Origin: an uncultured Collinsella sp.
GTDB taxonomy: Bacteria > Actinomycetota > Coriobacteriia > Coriobacteriales > Coriobacteriaceae
Direction of reading: 5' to 3'
Assembly: GCA_900542305.1 (NCBI GenBank)
Contig: UQMU01000004.1
Span: forward strand, 1-64,000
Length of the DNA stretch: 64,000 bases
Below are positions 52,875 to 61,358 of the stretch, one piece after another; position 1 is the first letter of the stretch; each line of letters starts with the position of its first letter. Below the pieces are notes generated by a model. That model was not told the DNA's origin, ran no database searches, and worked only from the letters and a program-made list of their open reading frames with translations. Made by a program: the position numbers and the translations under genes.

Positions 52875-53776
52875 TCGAACGCACCTACCAGTTCGTTGAT
52901 GTCCTTTACGCCCTGGGACTCGGCCCAGGCCTCGAGCTCGTGCGCGATCTTGAGCGAAGCGCACGGATCGACGAAGTTGGCCATGCCAACCGACACGCAG
53001 GTGGCACCGGCCAGGATAAACTCGGCCGCATCCTCGCCGGTCATGACACCGCCGACACCGTTGATGGGGATATCGACGGCCTGGGCGACCTCCCAGACCA
53101 TGCGCACGGCGATGTGGTGGCACAGCGGGCCCGAAAGGCCGCCCTTGGGCTTTGCCACGCGGGACTTGCGGGTATGGACGTCGATGGCCATGCCCTGGAT
53201 GGAGTTAATGACCGAAAGGCCGTCGGCGCCGGCGGCTTCGAGGGCCTTGGCGATCTCGGCGACGTTGACCGGCGCCATCTTCACGAACAGCGGCTTATCG
53301 GTCACCTTGCGGCAGGCAGCCATAACGGAAGAGGCGCCCTCGGGCGTAGAGCCCATGGCGGCACCGCCGGCGGCGATGTTGGGGCAGCTCACGTTGATCT
53401 CGTAGCCGGCAGCCCAGGGGCATAGCTCGACATACATCTCGAGCGCGCGCACAAACTCGTCAACGGAGTGGCCGGCAACCTGACAGATGACCTGGCAACC
53501 GTCCTTGGACAGCTGTTCGAGCCACGGGCCTGACTCACGGGCAAAGGCGGCCACGCCGGGGTTCTGAAGGCCCACGGAGTTGATCATACCGCCCGGGATC
53601 TCGGCCATGCGGGGCGCGGGGTTGCCGGGCCAGGGCTCGGCTGCGCAACCCTTGGTGGTGATGGCGCCCAGCTGGGAAACATCAAAGAAGTTCTGGAACT
53701 GCCAACCGTAACCAAAAGTACCGGCTGCGGTGTTGATGGGGTTCTGCATCTTGACGCCGCCGAAATCGACGGCCAT
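52868..53776 (-). CDS. pyrD: Dihydroorotate dehydrogenase B, catalytic subunit
   Basis: This FMN enzyme of class 1B oxidises dihydroorotate and passes electrons to PyrK. NPINTAAGTFGYG, the active-site Cys in NVSCPN, and NGVGGVMTGEDA match the class. The 302-residue form starts at MAVDFGG; GTG codons 2 and 5 codons upstream, the latter overlapping the pyrK stop (TAGTG), are alternatives. The PyrK partner is directly upstream. Confidence 0.93.
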   Translation of the reverse strand: MAVDFGGVKMQNPINTAAGTFGYGWQFQNFFDVSQLGAITTKGCAAEPWPGNPAPRMAEIPGGMINSVGLQNPGVAAFARESGPWLEQLSKDGCQVICQVAGHSVDEFVRALEMYVELCPWAAGYEINVSCPNIAAGGAAMGSTPEGASSVMAACRKVTDKPLFVKMAPVNVAEIAKALEAAGADGLSVINSIQGMAIDVHTRKSRVAKPKGGLSGPLCHHIAVRMVWEVAQAVDIPINGVGGVMTGEDAAEFILAGATCVSVGMANFVDPCASLKIAHELEAWAESQGVKDINELVGAFEC

Positions 53777-53790
53777 GTTCACGGTACCCA

Positions 53791-54582
53791 CTAGAAGACC
53801 ACCACCTTGGAAGCATCGAACACGGGGCCGCACATGCAAGCACCCTTCATACCGTCGACCGTCTCGACATTGCAGGTGTTGCAGGCGCCAAAGCCACAGC
53901 TCATCATGCGCTCGAGGGACACCTCGCAGTACGCACCGGCCTCGGCGGCAGCAGCGGCGACCTTCTTCATCATGACGGCGGGACCGCAGCTGGCGACGTA
54001 GTCGTAGCCGCCCTCGCCGAGCAGCTCGGCGGCAGGATCGGTGCAAAAACCGTGCGTGCCGAGCGAGCCGTCGTCGGTGCAAACGTTGACCGTGGCGCCC
54101 AGCGCGCGGAACTCATCGATGCCCACGGCCTTGGAAGCGGTGCCAAAACCCAGGCACACGTCGACGGCCACACCCTGCTCGGCAAGCTTGCCGGCAAGGC
54201 ACAGCACGGGCGGAACACCGATGCCGCCCGCCACGAGCAGCGCCTTCCTGGTGCCCTCGGGAACAAGCCAGCCGCGGCCGCCAGGGCCCAACAGGTTAGA
54301 GGTGGAGCCGGGGCCCATCTGGGACAAACGACGGGTATCGTCGCCCACGACGGCGTACCACAGCTCGACGGTGCCGGCCTCGGCGTCGGCGCGGTAGTAG
54401 CTCAGGGGCACGCGAAGCAGCGAGGACGCATCACCGGGTACGGCGATGTTCACAAACTGACCGGGCTTGAGCGCACTTGCAAGCTTGGGGGCCGAGATGA
54501 CGAGCGAGAAGACGCCGTCGGCAATCTCCCGGTTCGAGACGACCTCGAAGTCGTGCATGCGTGCAGTGGAAGGTGTGGGCAT
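53791..54582 (-). CDS. pyrK: Dihydroorotate dehydrogenase B, electron-transfer subunit
   Basis: PyrK carries FAD and a 2Fe-2S cluster and moves electrons from PyrD to NAD+. The FAD motif RVPLSYY, the NAD site GGIGVPPVL and the C-terminal cluster cysteines (SCGFGACNTC ... MCG) are intact. The 263-residue form starts at MPTPSTAR with GGAG at 6 bases. Confidence 0.94.
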   Translation of the reverse strand: MPTPSTARMHDFEVVSNREIADGVFSLVISAPKLASALKPGQFVNIAVPGDASSLLRVPLSYYRADAEAGTVELWYAVVGDDTRRLSQMGPGSTSNLLGPGGRGWLVPEGTRKALLVAGGIGVPPVLCLAGKLAEQGVAVDVCLGFGTASKAVGIDEFRALGATVNVCTDDGSLGTHGFCTDPAAELLGEGGYDYVASCGPAVMMKKVAAAAAEAGAYCEVSLERMMSCGFGACNTCNVETVDGMKGACMCGPVFDASKVVVF

Positions 54583-54674
54583 AAACGCTCCAATCCCCCA
54601 TGCGGTTGCATGGTCCAAACGAATAGAAAGCGCGGCACCGCAAGGGCGCCGCGCACAAAAGCGATAAGGCTATG

Positions 54675-55964
54675 CTAGCAGATGCAGCCGTCGGCAAGCG
54701 TCTGTTTACCGCCGACAAATACATCGGTGGCACGACCGGTGAGCGTGCGGCCGGCAAAACCGGAGTTCTCGGCGCGCGACTCGTAACCGTCCTCGCCAAC
54801 CGTCCAGGTTGCGGAGGGGTCGAACACGGTCAGGTCGGCAACGGATCCCGCCTTGACCTGAACCTGGTCGAGACCCAGGATCTCACGCGGTTTGATGGCC
54901 ATGAGCTCGACCATGCGGCCCATGCTCATCTTGCCCGTGTTGACCAGCTCGGTGAGCACGAGCGACAACGAGGTCTCGAGGCCGATCATGCCAAAGGGTG
55001 CGAGCTCGAACTCGCGGGCCTTCTCCCACGGGGTGTGCGGAGCGTGATCGGTAACGATCACGTCGACGGTACCGTCGATGACGCCCTGACGAATGGCTTC
55101 GGCGTCCTCGTCGGTGCGCAGCGGCGGATTGACCTTGAGCGAGGTGTTGTAGGTCTCGTCCAGGTCGTTCTCGGTCAGGAACATGTGGTGCGGGGTGGCC
55201 TCGCAGGTAACCTGAACGCCAGCGGCCTTACCGGCACGCACGATCTCCAGACCATGGGCGGTGGAGATGTGCTGGATGTGCAGCTTGGCGCCGGTCAGCT
55301 TGGCGATCTCGATGTCGCGGGCGATCTGGAGCTCCTCGCCGGCAGCCGGCCAACCCTCGAGGGCCAGACGGGTCGAGACCTTGCCCTCGTTGATCTGGCC
55401 ATGGCCGACCAGGTCCTCGTCCTGGCAGTGGCTCATGAAGACCTTGCCGAACATCTTGCCGTAGTCCATGCAGCGACGGAGCATGCCCGCGCCCTGCACG
55501 CCGCGACCGTCATCGGTGAAGGCGACGGCGCCGTGGGCGACCATATCGCCCATCTCGGACATGGCCTCGCCCTTAAGACCGCGGGTCATGGCGCCCGACG
55601 GATAGACGCGGCAGTGGCCGACCTCGGCAGCGCGGGACTTGACGAACTCAACGACAGTGCCATTATCGGTGACGGGATCGGTGTTGGGCATGGCGCACAC
55701 GCCGGTAAAGCCGCCCTTGGCAGCTGCGCGGGTGCCGCTCTCGATGTCCTCTTTGACCTCGTAGCCGGGCTCGCGAAGGTGAACGTGCATGTCCACCAGG
55801 CCGGGGACGAGGTACTTGCCGGAAAGGTCGCGGACCTCGGCCCCCTCGACGGCGAGATTCTCGCCGACCTCGGCGATCTTGTCGCCGTCAATCAGGACGT
55901 CAACGACACCGTCAAGCTCGACGGACGGGTCGACGACGTGGGCATTCTTAAGAAGCAAGGCCAT
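54675..55964 (-). CDS. pyrC: Dihydroorotase
   Basis: PyrC cyclises carbamoyl-aspartate. Metal ligands lie in DMHVHLRE, IQHIST and TPHHMFL, and the catalytic Asp in VTDHAPHT. The 429 residues fit the class I enzyme that may work with PyrB. GGAGG lies 9 bases before the ATG, and the start overlaps the pyrB end by 17 bases. Confidence 0.96.
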   Translation of the reverse strand: MALLLKNAHVVDPSVELDGVVDVLIDGDKIAEVGENLAVEGAEVRDLSGKYLVPGLVDMHVHLREPGYEVKEDIESGTRAAAKGGFTGVCAMPNTDPVTDNGTVVEFVKSRAAEVGHCRVYPSGAMTRGLKGEAMSEMGDMVAHGAVAFTDDGRGVQGAGMLRRCMDYGKMFGKVFMSHCQDEDLVGHGQINEGKVSTRLALEGWPAAGEELQIARDIEIAKLTGAKLHIQHISTAHGLEIVRAGKAAGVQVTCEATPHHMFLTENDLDETYNTSLKVNPPLRTDEDAEAIRQGVIDGTVDVIVTDHAPHTPWEKAREFELAPFGMIGLETSLSLVLTELVNTGKMSMGRMVELMAIKPREILGLDQVQVKAGSVADLTVFDPSATWTVGEDGYESRAENSGFAGRTLTGRATDVFVGGKQTLADGCIC

Positions 55965-56892
55965 TATCGGCACCTCCAAGCAGCAGATACAGGATAGCCA
56001 TACGCACGCAGATACCGGCGTAGACCTGCTCCAGGATGACGGAGCGTTGCGGGTGGTCGGCCATATAGGAGTCGAACTCGACGCCGCGGTTGATGGGGCC
56101 CGGGTGGCAGATGATCGCGTCGGGCTTCATGAGCTTCTCGCGGTCCTTGGTCAGGCCGAAGAGCTTGTGGTACTCGCGAATGGTCGGGAACGGGGCACCC
56201 TCGAGGCGCTCCTGTTGCACGCGCAGCATGTAGACGACGTCCAGCTCGGGCAGGACGGAATCGAGGTCGCTCGTCACGTGGTCGCAGCCCAGGACCTCGG
56301 GCGACGGCGGCAGCAGCGTGCCGGGGGCGACGGCGTAGGTCTCACAGCCCATGATCTTAAGGGCGGGGATCAGCGAGCCGCAAACGCGGGAGTGGGCGAT
56401 ATCGCCGACGACGGCGACCTTCAGACCGTGGAAGTCACCCTTGTGCTCCCAGATGGTGTACAGGTCGAGCAGGGCCTGCGTAGGATGGTTGTGCTTGCCG
56501 TCACCGGCGCAGATGACGCTTGCGGGCGAGTTCTGCGTGACGATGTAGGGAGCGCCGGCGTGCTTGTCGCGCACGACAATGCAGTCGATCTTATAAGCGT
56601 TGAGGGTCTCAACGGTGTCGACGAGGCTCTCGCCCTTGACCGTGGAGGTCGAGGAGCCGCCAAAGTTAAGACTGTCGGCCGAAAGACGCTTCTCGGCGAG
56701 CTCGAAAGAGCTGCGGGTGCGCGTCGAGGGCTCGTTGAACATGTTGACGATGGTCTTGCCCTTGAGCGTGGGGACCTTCTTGATGGCACGCTCGTTGACC
56801 TCGGAGAACGCCTTGGCGGTCTCGAGGATGAGCTTGATATCCTCTTCGGAGTACTCGGTAATGTCGATCAGGTGCTTATGGTTGAACGCCAC
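55948..56892 (-). CDS. pyrB: Aspartate carbamoyltransferase catalytic subunit
   Basis: PyrB condenses carbamoyl phosphate and aspartate. The carbamoyl-phosphate loop STRTRSSFE, HPTQALLD and CHPGPINRG are canonical. The GTG start (VAFNHKH) lies 4 bases after the pyrR stop, with GGAGG 11 bases upstream. No pyrI regulatory gene is present, so the unregulated trimer form is likely. The carbamoyl-phosphate synthetase genes are not in this operon. Confidence 0.95.
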   Translation of the reverse strand: MAFNHKHLIDITEYSEEDIKLILETAKAFSEVNERAIKKVPTLKGKTIVNMFNEPSTRTRSSFELAEKRLSADSLNFGGSSTSTVKGESLVDTVETLNAYKIDCIVVRDKHAGAPYIVTQNSPASVICAGDGKHNHPTQALLDLYTIWEHKGDFHGLKVAVVGDIAHSRVCGSLIPALKIMGCETYAVAPGTLLPPSPEVLGCDHVTSDLDSVLPELDVVYMLRVQQERLEGAPFPTIREYHKLFGLTKDREKLMKPDAIICHPGPINRGVEFDSYMADHPQRSVILEQVYAGICVRMAILYLLLGGADNGLAS

Positions 56893-56896
56893 GGTA

Positions 56897-57481
56897 CTAC
56901 TCACCTCCCAGCGGCGCGGAGCCCACGTGGGAACCCGGCGCGACGTCATTAATCTCGACAGCGGTGTGGCCGTCGACTTCCTTCATATATAGGTGCACGT
57001 TCTCCTCATGCGACGAGGGAACGTTCTTGCCGACAAAGTCCGGCGAGATGGGGAGCTCGCGGTGGCCGCGGTCAACGAGGACTGCCAGCTCAATGCGGCT
57101 CGGACGGCCCAGGTCCATGACGGCGTCGAGAGCGGCGCGGATGGTACGGCCCGTATACAGGATGTCGTCCACCAGCACGACGCGCTTGCCGTCGACGCTG
57201 AAGGGAATGTTGGTAGCGTGGATCGCGGGAGCGAAATTGGTCGCGTAGTCATCGCGGTAGAAGCTGATGTCGAGGCTGCCGAGCGGAACGTCGACGCCCT
57301 CGATCTCCTTGATCTCCTCGGCGAGCTTCTTTGCCAGAAGGTCGCCGCGCGTGACGATGCCGACCAGAGCGAGGTCTTCACAGCCCTCGTTGCGCTCGAG
57401 AATCTCGTGCGCGATGCGGGTCATCGCTCGATTGACGGCGGTCTCGTCCATGATGACCGCCTTGGGGGAAGTCGTGCCCAT
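56897..57481 (-). CDS. pyrR: Pyr operon regulator/uracil phosphoribosyltransferase PyrR
   Basis: PyrR senses UMP/UTP and PRPP and controls pyr genes at the RNA level. The PRPP motif VVLVDDILYTGRT and RIAHEILERN are characteristic. The 194 residues include a slightly long C-terminus (VAPGSHVGSAPLGGE). It heads the operon behind an attenuator-like leader, the expected position for an autoregulated PyrR. Confidence 0.96.
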   Translation of the reverse strand: MGTTSPKAVIMDETAVNRAMTRIAHEILERNEGCEDLALVGIVTRGDLLAKKLAEEIKEIEGVDVPLGSLDISFYRDDYATNFAPAIHATNIPFSVDGKRVVLVDDILYTGRTIRAALDAVMDLGRPSRIELAVLVDRGHRELPISPDFVGKNVPSSHEENVHLYMKEVDGHTAVEINDVAPGSHVGSAPLGGE

Positions 57482-57640
57482 CGATCTCCTTCCTCACATG
57501 TCTTGACTGCTGACACAGTCAAAAAAAATAGATGCCCGACCGCTTAAAGCGGACCAGACACCCACAGGAAGGGCTGCTCTTTGGCAGCTATGTAATTCCA
57601 TGTGGGTATCTCGTACCCCTTTAATGGTCATGGGATAGTG
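57482..57640 (-). promoter_or_regulatory. pyr leader with terminator-like attenuator
   Basis: Read on the minus strand, a long stem (57601-57606 with 57561-57566, CCCACA/TGTGGG) containing the hairpin GCTGC-CAAAGA-GCAGC comes first. A second hairpin (57549-57562 with 57531-57543, GGTGTCTGGTCCGC against GCGGTCGGGCATC, several wobbles) is followed by TATTTTTTTT. That second hairpin is an intrinsic terminator 40 bases before pyrR. The first hairpin is the place to look for PyrR binding, but I do not see the Bacillus binding-loop consensus. Confidence 0.6.
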
Positions 57641-57931
57641 TAGCCAACCTCGAGCTTAATTGCGAGCATTAATACAGAGCAATCCGTAAACGGAGCCCAA
57701 TGCTCAATAAACCTATATATTTGTGGGACGAGCTTGAAAACACACGCACGAGCTGGCATAATCCCCTCTGCTGCACGCAAATCGGATCTACGTCCAGGGC
57801 CGTGGCGTGAGCACTATCGCCAAAAGAGGAATATCTCTGTGTAGATTACGCACAGGGAGCTGCTTCTGTGCTATAGTTCAGGCTTGTTTGTTAACGCGAC
57901 ATGTTCGTTTGTCGCCCAAGGAGGGTCAGTT
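57641..57931 (+). promoter_or_regulatory. rpmB upstream region
   Basis: The gap between the pyr leader and rpmB has no gene. An extended -10 (TGCTATAGT, hexamer 57872-57877) lies 55 bases before the rpmB start; the -35 is poor. AAGGAGGG precedes the start codon. The pyr promoter is probably in the first half on the other strand. Confidence 0.45.
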
Positions 57932-58120
57932 ATGTCCAAAGTTTGCGAAGTTTGCGGTAAGCACCCCGTTGCCGGTCGCTCCATCAGCCACTCTCACCGC
58001 GTCACCAACCGTAAGTTCCGCCCCAACATCCAGCGCGTCTACGTCGTCGTCGATGGTCACCGTCGCAAGATGAACGTTTGCTCCACCTGCCTCAAGTCCG
58101 GCAAGGTTGCGCGCTCCTAA
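57932..58120 (+). CDS. rpmB: 50S ribosomal protein bL28
   Basis: This is a 62-residue large-subunit protein. SKVCEVCGKHPVAGRSISHSH and FRPNIQRV are canonical, and the two pairs CEVC and CSTC make it the zinc-binding form. GGAGGG lies 8 bases before the ATG. It stands alone between a promoter and a strong terminator. Confidence 0.97.
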   Translation: MSKVCEVCGKHPVAGRSISHSHRVTNRKFRPNIQRVYVVVDGHRRKMNVCSTCLKSGKVARS

Positions 58121-58188
58121 ATAAGGTCTTACCAACAAGTACCTCGGACTCTCCGGGTCAAAGACCTCGCGTTCACATAGAACTTACC

Positions 58189-58221
58189 AAAGGCGCCCTC
58201 CCCTACGGAGGGCGCCTTTTT
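58189..58221 (+). terminator. Intrinsic terminator after rpmB
   Basis: AAAGGCGCCCTCC and GGAGGGCGCCTTTTT form a 12-13 bp stem with a 5-base loop and a T-tail. Confidence 0.93.
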
Positions 58222-58224
58222 GCA

Positions 58225-58469
58225 CTCATTGGGGACAGACTTATATGAGGGTTTGCAGATGTCAAAGGGATCATAGCGCAGCTGGTATGCCTTGTAACTA
58301 ACGGTACGCCTCGAGCGAGTCGGACGCACCTTACACGGGATTGAAATGGATGTAATCGAGTAGCTGCACCGCCTGTGTGTCCGACTCAACCGCGACCCGC
58401 GAATAGCGATTATCAAACAGATGTCCCGTTTTCCCATTGAAATACTCATGAGAGTCTGTCCCCAATGAG
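58225..58469. mobile_element. Decayed RAYT/REP-like element with 17-bp inverted ends
   Basis: CTCATTGGGGACAGACT at 58225-58241 is exactly repeated in inverted orientation at 58453-58469; with a 3-base gap the similarity extends 5 bases further inward. The interior carries a fragment of a Y1-type transposase gene on the minus strand. The GGGGACAGACT ends are like the REP-type ends of such elements. Confidence 0.7.
58334..58447 (-). pseudogene. RAYT (REP-associated tyrosine transposase) fragment
   Basis: A 38-codon minus-strand frame reads EYFNGKTGHLFDNRYSR, then AVQLLDYIHFNPV, the C-terminal part of Y1_Tnp/RAYT proteins, ending at a TAA. In another frame just after it, GASDSLEAYR and a stop continue the family pattern, so a frameshift has occurred. 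The N-terminal two thirds are missing. It is not expressed as a working transposase. Confidence 0.75.
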
Positions 58470-58500
58470 CAGGGCGATGCATTGGGCATAGTTTTAGTTG

Positions 58501-58526
58501 AAACGGTTCATTTGATTGAAGCGTTT
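58501..58526. promoter_or_regulatory. Operator-like inverted repeat upstream of adhE
   Basis: AAACGGTTCA-TTTGAT-TGAAGCGTTT is a 10-bp inverted repeat with one mismatch, 95 bases before the adhE start. Each half resembles LacI-type half-sites (TGAA..CG). A TATCAT at 58575-58580 could be the -10 of adhE. The regulator is unknown. Confidence 0.45.
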
Positions 58527-58620
58527 TAGTTTGTCTTTTACGGGAATCTGACCGTTCACCGAATTATTTCTTGCTATCATGCATCTTGTAGGGTAAATCT
58601 CCGATCGCAAGGAGACACAA

Positions 58621-61269
58621 ATGGTGAAAAAGTCACCGGAAAACACTACTCCCGCAATTGTGGACAACGTAGAGGCGCTTGAGGCTAAGCTCGCTCAGAT
58701 GCGAGAGGCCCAGGCGCTTTTTGCTACGTACACGCAGGAGCAGGTCGACAAGATCTTCTATGAGGCCGCCATGGCCGCCAACAAGGCTCGTATCCCGTTG
58801 GCGAAAATGGCCATCGAGGAGACCGGCCGCGGCGTTCTTGAGGACAAGGTCATCAAGAACCACTACGCCGCAGAGTACATCTACAACGCTTACAAGAACA
58901 CCAAGACCTGTGGTGTCCTGGAGCGCGACGAGGCTTACGGCATCACCAAGATCGCCGAGCCCATCGGCATCGTGGGCGCCGTCATCCCGACGACCAACCC
59001 CACCTCCACCGCGATCTTCAAGACGCTGATCAGCCTGAAGACCCGCAACGCCATCATCATCTCCCCGCACCCGGCTGCCGCCAAGTGCACCATCGCCGCC
59101 GCCAAGCTCGTGCTTGACGCCGCCGTCAAGGCCGGCGCCCCCGAGGGCATCATCGGCTGGGTCGATGTCCCCTCCATCGAGCTGACCAACATGGTCATGC
59201 GCGACGTCGACATCATCCTCGCCACCGGTGGCCCGGGCATGGTCAAGGCCGCCTACTCCTCGGGCAAGCCCGCCCTGGGCGTTGGCGCCGGTAACACCCC
59301 GGTCGTCATCGACGACACCGCCGACGTGCTGCTCGCCGTCAACTCCATCATCCACTCCAAGACCTTCGACAACGGCATGATCTGCGCTTCCGAGCAGTCC
59401 GTGACCGTCATCGACACCATCTATGACCAGGTCAAGGCCGAGTTCCAGAAGCGCGGCTGCTACTTCGTCAAGCAGGGTGCCGAGATGGAGGCCCTGCGTG
59501 CCGCCATGTTCAAGAACGGCGCCCTCGATCACCGCATCCCCGGCATGGCTGCCGCCAAGATCGCCGAGCTCGCCGGCATCGAGGTTCCCGCCAAGACCAA
59601 GATCCTGATCGCCGAGGTCACCTCCACCGACCCCGCCAAGGAGGAGTTCTCCCACGAGAAGCTCTCCCCGGTCCTGGCCATGTATCACGCCAAGGACTTC
59701 CAGGAGGCCGTCGACAAGGCCGAGCACCTGGTGCTCGCCGGTGGCCCGGGCCACACCGCCTCTCTGTACGTGCACCCCGCCCAGGCCGAGAAGATCAGCC
59801 TGTTCGAGCACGTCATGAAGGCCTGCCGTATCGTCATCAACACCCCGTCCTCGCACGGTGGCATCGGTGACCTGTACAACTTTGGCATGAAGCCGTCTCT
59901 GACCCTGGGCTGCGGCTCCTGGGGCGGCAACTCCGTCTCCGAGAACGTTGGGGTGAAGCACTTGATCAACGTTAAGACTGTGGCCGAGCGCCGTGAGAAC
60001 ATGCTGTGGTTCCGCGCTCCCGAGAAGGTCTACTTCAAGAAGGGTTCCACGCCCGTCGCCCTCGACGAGCTGGGCAACGTCATGGGCAAGAAGCGCGCCT
60101 TCATCGTTACCGACCAGTTCCTCTTCAAGAATGGCAACACCCGCGCCATCGAGGCCAAGCTCGACGAGATGGGCATCGCCCACGACTGCTTCTACGACGT
60201 CGAGCCCGATCCGTCGCTGCAGTGCGCACGTCGCGGCGCCAAGCAGATGGCTCTCTTTGAGCCGGACGTCATCATCGCCGTCGGCGGTGGCTCCGCTATG
60301 GACGCCGGCAAGATCATGTGGATGATGTACGAGCACCCCGAGTGCAAGTTTGAGGACATGGCCATGGACTTCATGGACATCCGCAAGCGTATCTTCACCT
60401 TCCCCGAGATGGGCAAGAAGGCCTACTTCGTCGCCGTCCCGACCTCTTCGGGTACCGGCTCCGAGTGCACGCCGTTCGCCATCATCACCGACAAGGAGAC
60501 CGGCATCAAGTGGCCGCTCGCCGACTACGCGCTGCTCCCCAACATGGCTATCGTCGACGCCGACAACTGCATGACCGCCCCGCGCGGCCTGACCGCTGCC
60601 TCCGGCATCGACGTCATGACCCACGCCATCGAGTCCTACGTCTCCATCATGGCTTCCGACTACACCAAGGGCCTCTCCGAGCGCGCTGCCAAGCTCGTCT
60701 TTGAGAACCTGCCCTCCAGCTTCACGAACGGCGCCAAGGACCCGCACGCCCGCGAGGAGATGCACAACGCCTCCTGCATGGCCGGTATGGCCTTCGCCAA
60801 CGCCTTCCTGGGCCTCAACCACTCCATGGCTCACAAGCTCGGCGCTTTCCATCACCTGCCCCACGGCATCGCTAACGCCGTCATCCTGACCCGCGTCATG
60901 CGCTACAACGCCGCCGAGGCTCCCGTCAAGATGGGTACCTTCTCCCAGTATCCTTACCCCAACGCGCTGCACAACTACGCCGAGATGGCCAAGTACTGCG
61001 GCATCGAGGGCAAGGACGACAAGGAGGTCTTCGAGAACTTCATCACGAAGCTCGAGGAGCTCAAGGACTTCATCGGTGTCAAGAAGACCATCGCCGACTA
61101 CGGTGTTGACGAGCAGTACTTCCTCGACACCCTCGACGAGATGACCGAGCAGGCATTCAACGACCAGTGCACCGGCGCTAACCCGCGCTACCCGCTCATG
61201 AGCGAGATCAAGGAGCTCTACCTGGACGCCTACTACGGCCGCGAGCCCCAGGACTACGCCGTCTGCTAG
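58621..61269 (+). CDS. adhE: Bifunctional acetaldehyde-CoA/alcohol dehydrogenase AdhE
   Basis: AdhE reduces acetyl-CoA to acetaldehyde and then ethanol, recycling NADH in fermentation, and forms spirosome filaments. The aldehyde dehydrogenase half (about 1-450) has the catalytic Cys in MICASEQS, and the iron-dependent alcohol dehydrogenase half (about 460-882) has THAIESYVS and HSMAHKLGAFHHLPHG iron ligands. The 882 residues match the family. AAGGAG lies 6 bases before the ATG. Codons are strongly biased to GCC, GTC, AAG and ATC, which indicates very high expression. Confidence 0.98.
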   Translation: MVKKSPENTTPAIVDNVEALEAKLAQMREAQALFATYTQEQVDKIFYEAAMAANKARIPLAKMAIEETGRGVLEDKVIKNHYAAEYIYNAYKNTKTCGVLERDEAYGITKIAEPIGIVGAVIPTTNPTSTAIFKTLISLKTRNAIIISPHPAAAKCTIAAAKLVLDAAVKAGAPEGIIGWVDVPSIELTNMVMRDVDIILATGGPGMVKAAYSSGKPALGVGAGNTPVVIDDTADVLLAVNSIIHSKTFDNGMICASEQSVTVIDTIYDQVKAEFQKRGCYFVKQGAEMEALRAAMFKNGALDHRIPGMAAAKIAELAGIEVPAKTKILIAEVTSTDPAKEEFSHEKLSPVLAMYHAKDFQEAVDKAEHLVLAGGPGHTASLYVHPAQAEKISLFEHVMKACRIVINTPSSHGGIGDLYNFGMKPSLTLGCGSWGGNSVSENVGVKHLINVKTVAERRENMLWFRAPEKVYFKKGSTPVALDELGNVMGKKRAFIVTDQFLFKNGNTRAIEAKLDEMGIAHDCFYDVEPDPSLQCARRGAKQMALFEPDVIIAVGGGSAMDAGKIMWMMYEHPECKFEDMAMDFMDIRKRIFTFPEMGKKAYFVAVPTSSGTGSECTPFAIITDKETGIKWPLADYALLPNMAIVDADNCMTAPRGLTAASGIDVMTHAIESYVSIMASDYTKGLSERAAKLVFENLPSSFTNGAKDPHAREEMHNASCMAGMAFANAFLGLNHSMAHKLGAFHHLPHGIANAVILTRVMRYNAAEAPVKMGTFSQYPYPNALHNYAEMAKYCGIEGKDDKEVFENFITKLEELKDFIGVKKTIADYGVDEQYFLDTLDEMTEQAFNDQCTGANPRYPLMSEIKELYLDAYYGREPQDYAVC

Positions 61270-61287
61270 TTTTTAGCACGGTTTTTT

Positions 61288-61325
61288 GCGGCGGGGGTGC
61301 ACGGGTGTTTCACACACCCCCGCCG
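61288..61325 (+). terminator. GC-rich hairpin between adhE and the kinase gene
   Basis: CGGCGGGGGTG and CACCCCCGCCG form an 11-bp stem. No T-tract follows (GTCGCTTC), so it may protect the adhE 3' end or attenuate read-through into the next gene instead of fully terminating. Confidence 0.5.
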
Positions 61326-61358
61326 TCGCTTCTATCGCATCGTTGAAAGGATGCAACC

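Noticed and set aside
58129..58482. Intact 117-codon minus-strand gene over the RAYT element
   Set aside because: The continuous frame is not the frame with transposase similarity, which is broken by a stop and frameshift; the continuous product resembles nothing.
58501..58526. Canonical catabolite (cre) site or Rex site before adhE
   Set aside because: The sequence does not fit the 14-base cre consensus, and no TTGTGA-type Rex palindrome is present; only a generic inverted repeat is supported.
58633..60972. Very long open frame on the strand opposite adhE
   Set aside because: It results from the strong third-position G/C bias of adhE; its product is a low-complexity Val/Gly/Leu/Asp-rich sequence with no family resemblance and no ribosome site.
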